Notes under the pieces: model-generated
Seen by the model: the letters and a program-made list of their open reading frames with translations, nothing else
Told to the model about the DNA's origin: nothing
Databases searched by the model: none
Program-made: the position numbers and the translations under genes
Assembly: GCF_038502225.1 (NCBI RefSeq)
Contig: NC_091312.1
Location: 35,471,126 to 35,535,125, forward strand
DNA from: Cherax quadricarinatus
Lineage: Eukaryota > Arthropoda > Malacostraca > Decapoda > Parastacidae
Reading direction: 5' to 3'
Length of the DNA stretch: 64,000 nt
Shown: piece after piece, positions 61,834 through 64,000 of the stretch
Position numbering within the stretch: position 1 is the first letter of the stretch
How the letters are laid out: every line of letters starts with the position of its first letter

Positions 61834-64000
61834 ATGACCACAATGATAGAAAAGAAACTAAAGGTTTGGTACACAAACGCAGATGGAATAACGAATAAAC
61901 ATGAGGAGTGGAATGAAAGAATCAGTGAAAAATCCCCAGACATCATAGCAGTCACAGAAACAAAACTCGCTGAGACAATAACAGACACAATCTTCCCAAC
62001 AGGATATCAGATCCTGAGGAAAGATAGAAGGAGTAGAGGGGGAGGAGGGGTTGCACTGCTCATAAAACACCAATGGGGATTTGAGGAAATGGAAGGCATG
62101 GACATGATTGGAGAAAGAGACTACATTGTAGGTACAATTCAGTCCGGAGAACATAAAGTAGTCATTGGAGTGATGTATAACCCACCACAGAACTGCAGGA
62201 GGCCAAGAGAGGAGTACGAAGAAAACAACAGGGTGATGGTGGACACACTGGCTGAGGTGGCAAGAAGAGCTCACTCGAGCAGAGCAAAGTTACTGGTAAT
62301 GGGCGATTTCAACCACAGGGAGATCGACTGGGAAAACCTGGAGCCACATGGGGGTCCCGAAACATGGAGAGCCAAGATGATGGATGTGGTACTTGAAAAC
62401 CTCATGCATCAACATGTCAGGGACACAACCAGAGAGAGAGGGGAGGATGAGCCAGCAAGACTGGATCTTGTGTTCACCCTGAGCAGTTCAGACATTGAGG
62501 ACATCACTTACGAGAGGCCCCTTGGAGCTAGCGATCATGTGGTTCTGAGTTTTGACTATATAGTAGAGTTACAAGTGGAGAAGGTAACAGGAACTGAAGG
62601 GGACAGGCCAAACTATAAAAGGGGGGACTACACAGGTATGAGAAACTTCCTGCAGGAGGTTCAGTGGGACAGAGAAATGGTAGGAAAATCAGTAAACGAG
62701 ATGATGGAATATGTGGCAACAAAGTGCAAGGAGGCAGAGGAAAGTTTTGTTCCCAAGGGAAACAGAAATAATAGGAAGACCAAAACGAGTCCTTGGTTTA
62801 CCCGAAGGTGTAGGGAGGCAAAAACTAAGTGCAACAGAGAATGGAAAAGGTACAGGAGGCATAGGACCCAGGAAAACAAGGAGATTAGTAGAAGAGCCAG
62901 AAACGAGTATGCGCAGATAAGGAGGGAGGCCCAGCGACAGTATGAAAACGACATAGCATCGAAAGTCAAATCTGACCCGAAACTGCTGTATAGCCACATT
63001 AGGAGGAAGACAGCAGTCAAGGACCAGGTGATAAGGCTGAGGAAAGAAGGTGGAGAACTCACAAGAAACGATCAAGAGGTATGTGAGGAGCTCAACACGA
63101 GATTTAAGGAAGTATTTACAGTAGAGACAGGAAGGACTCTGGGGGGACAGACCAGATGGGGACACCAACAAGGAATACACCAACAAGTGTTGGACGACAT
63201 ACATACAGATGAGGAGGAGGTGAAGAAACTGCTAAAGGACATCGATACCTCAAAGGCAATGGGACCGGACAACATCTCTCCGTGGGTCCTTAGAGAGGGA
63301 GCAGATATGTTGTGCGTACCACTTACCACAATCTTCAACACATCCCTGGAAACTGGGCAACTACCTGAGGTATGGAAGACGGCAAATGTAGTTCCCATTT
63401 TCAAAAAAGGAGACAGAAAAGAGGCACTAAACTATAGACCTGTGTCATTGACGTGTATAGTATGCAAAATTATGGAGAAGATTATCAGGAGGAGAGTGGT
63501 GGAGCACCTGGAGTGGAACAGGAGTATAAATGCCAACCAGCACGGATTCACGGAAGGCAAATCCTGTGTCACAAACCTTCTGGAGTTTTATGATAAAATA
63601 ACAGAAGTAAGACAAGAGAGAGAGGGGTGGGTTGATTGCATCTTCTTGGACTGCAAGAAGGCCTTTGACACAGTTCCTCACAAGAGATTAGTGCAGAAGC
63701 TAGAGCATCAGGCGCATATAACAGGAAGGGCACTGCAATGGATCAGAGAATACCTGACAGGGAGGCAACAACGAGTCATGGTACGTAATGATGTATCACA
63801 GTGGGCACCTGTGACGAGCGGGGTCCCACAGGGGTCGGTCCTAGGACCAGTGCTATTTTTGGTATATGTGAACGACATGACGGAAGGGTTAGACTCAGAA
63901 GTGTCCCTGTTTGCAGATGATGTGAAGTTAATGAGGAGAATTAAATCTGATGAGGACCAGGCAGGACTTCAAAGAGACCTGGACAGACTGGACACCTGGT
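61834..64000 (+). CDS. LINE-D ORF2: endonuclease and reverse transcriptase (open to window end)
   Basis: I read all codons from 61834 to 63999 and found no stop. The frame is in fact open from about 61290, overlapping ORF1. The ATG at 61834 or 61843 is the likely start, just before KLKVWYTNADGITNK. Endonuclease: VTETKLAET, GGGGVALLIK, LLVMGDFNHREIDW, LDLVFTL and GASDHVVLSF. A basic linker follows (62760-62900). RT: DNISPWVLREG, LNYRPVSLTCIVCKIMEKI, FLDCKKAFDTVPHKRL, SGVPQGSVLGPVLFLVYVND and catalytic FADDVKLM (from about 63909). About 722 codons are visible. It uses the same frame as LINE-D3. It would nick target DNA and copy the element's RNA. It lies 185 bp after ORF1's stop. Confidence 0.9.
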   Translation, partial: MTTMIEKKLKVWYTNADGITNKHEEWNERISEKSPDIIAVTETKLAETITDTIFPTGYQILRKDRRSRGGGGVALLIKHQWGFEEMEGMDMIGERDYIVGTIQSGEHKVVIGVMYNPPQNCRRPREEYEENNRVMVDTLAEVARRAHSSRAKLLVMGDFNHREIDWENLEPHGGPETWRAKMMDVVLENLMHQHVRDTTRERGEDEPARLDLVFTLSSSDIEDITYERPLGASDHVVLSFDYIVELQVEKVTGTEGDRPNYKRGDYTGMRNFLQEVQWDREMVGKSVNEMMEYVATKCKEAEESFVPKGNRNNRKTKTSPWFTRRCREAKTKCNREWKRYRRHRTQENKEISRRARNEYAQIRREAQRQYENDIASKVKSDPKLLYSHIRRKTAVKDQVIRLRKEGGELTRNDQEVCEELNTRFKEVFTVETGRTLGGQTRWGHQQGIHQQVLDDIHTDEEEVKKLLKDIDTSKAMGPDNISPWVLREGADMLCVPLTTIFNTSLETGQLPEVWKTANVVPIFKKGDRKEALNYRPVSLTCIVCKIMEKIIRRRVVEHLEWNRSINANQHGFTEGKSCVTNLLEFYDKITEVRQEREGWVDCIFLDCKKAFDTVPHKRLVQKLEHQAHITGRALQWIREYLTGRQQRVMVRNDVSQWAPVTSGVPQGSVLGPVLFLVYVNDMTEGLDSEVSLFADDVKLMRRIKSDEDQAGLQRDLDRLDTW

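Larger units (their letters stand above)
60545..64000 (+). mobile_element. LINE-D copy D4, two ORFs, cut by the window edge
   Basis: It begins directly after (CA)n, inside ORF1, and runs off the right end within the RT. It is the most complete LINE-D copy here, with ORF1, endonuclease, linker and RT all open. Confidence 0.9.

Overview
This window looks like repeat-dense eukaryotic intergenic DNA. I infer a decapod crustacean (crayfish, lobster or shrimp type). Reasons: no bacterial operons, no ribosome-binding sites, AT-rich intergenic sequence, long (AC)n, (ATC)n and (TTA)n microsatellites, tRNA-headed SINEs, several LINE families nested in each other, piggyBac and pogo/Tigger-type transposons, and Penelope-like elements. 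The species call is inference; no marker gene fixes it. For readability I use working names: LINE-A (RTE-like), LINE-B, LINE-C, LINE-D (CR1/Jockey/L2-like group), LINE-F (I-like, with RNase H), repeat E, repeat R, X and Y (TA-flanked DNA transposons), PLE (Penelope-like), and P1 to P4 (short palindromic insertions).

Layout. 1-540 is a GC-richer, promoter-like stretch with a perfect NRF-1-type site. 548-7620 holds TA-flanked DNA transposons with nested piggyBac MITE, Tigger, SINE and LINE-C fragments. 7998-14413 is a piggyBac element with an intact transposase gene, split downstream of that gene by an intact RTE-like LINE. 14496-23305 holds piggyBac MITEs, an X element, a 377-bp pure (ATC)n tract and Tigger derivatives, one carrying an intron-bearing piggyBac remnant. 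23366-27050 is a mix of SINE, MITE and LINE tails. 27056-27112 (minus) is a good candidate first coding exon of a host gene. 27404-33740 holds palindromic insertions P1 to P3 and a head-to-head Penelope-like dimer with a 12-bp target duplication, invaded by a solo LTR and a SINE. 33771-34201 is an unexplained exon-like ORF. 34398-60140 is a nest of LINE copies: LINE-D encloses LINE-B, which encloses LINE-C, LINE-B, SINE and P4. 60545-64000 is a LINE-D copy whose ORF2 is uninterrupted to the window edge.

How the parts relate. Most sequence is layered insertion, and many insertions can be dated relative to one another by their target-site duplications (TTAA for piggyBac, TA for Tigger, 11-14 bp for P elements and the PLE, 11 bp for a SINE, 5 bp for the solo LTR). 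Intact or nearly intact coding capacity is limited to the piggyBac transposase, LINE-A, and LINE-D (last copy, plus the RT half of an earlier copy). The most unusual material is: (1) four short palindromic insertions sharing a tail motif and hammerhead-ribozyme-like cores with the full Penelope-like dimer; (2) paired CGTA-N4-TACG palindromes spaced 34 bp apart in three piggyBac families; (3) LINE-D copies that all begin directly at (AC)n tracts.
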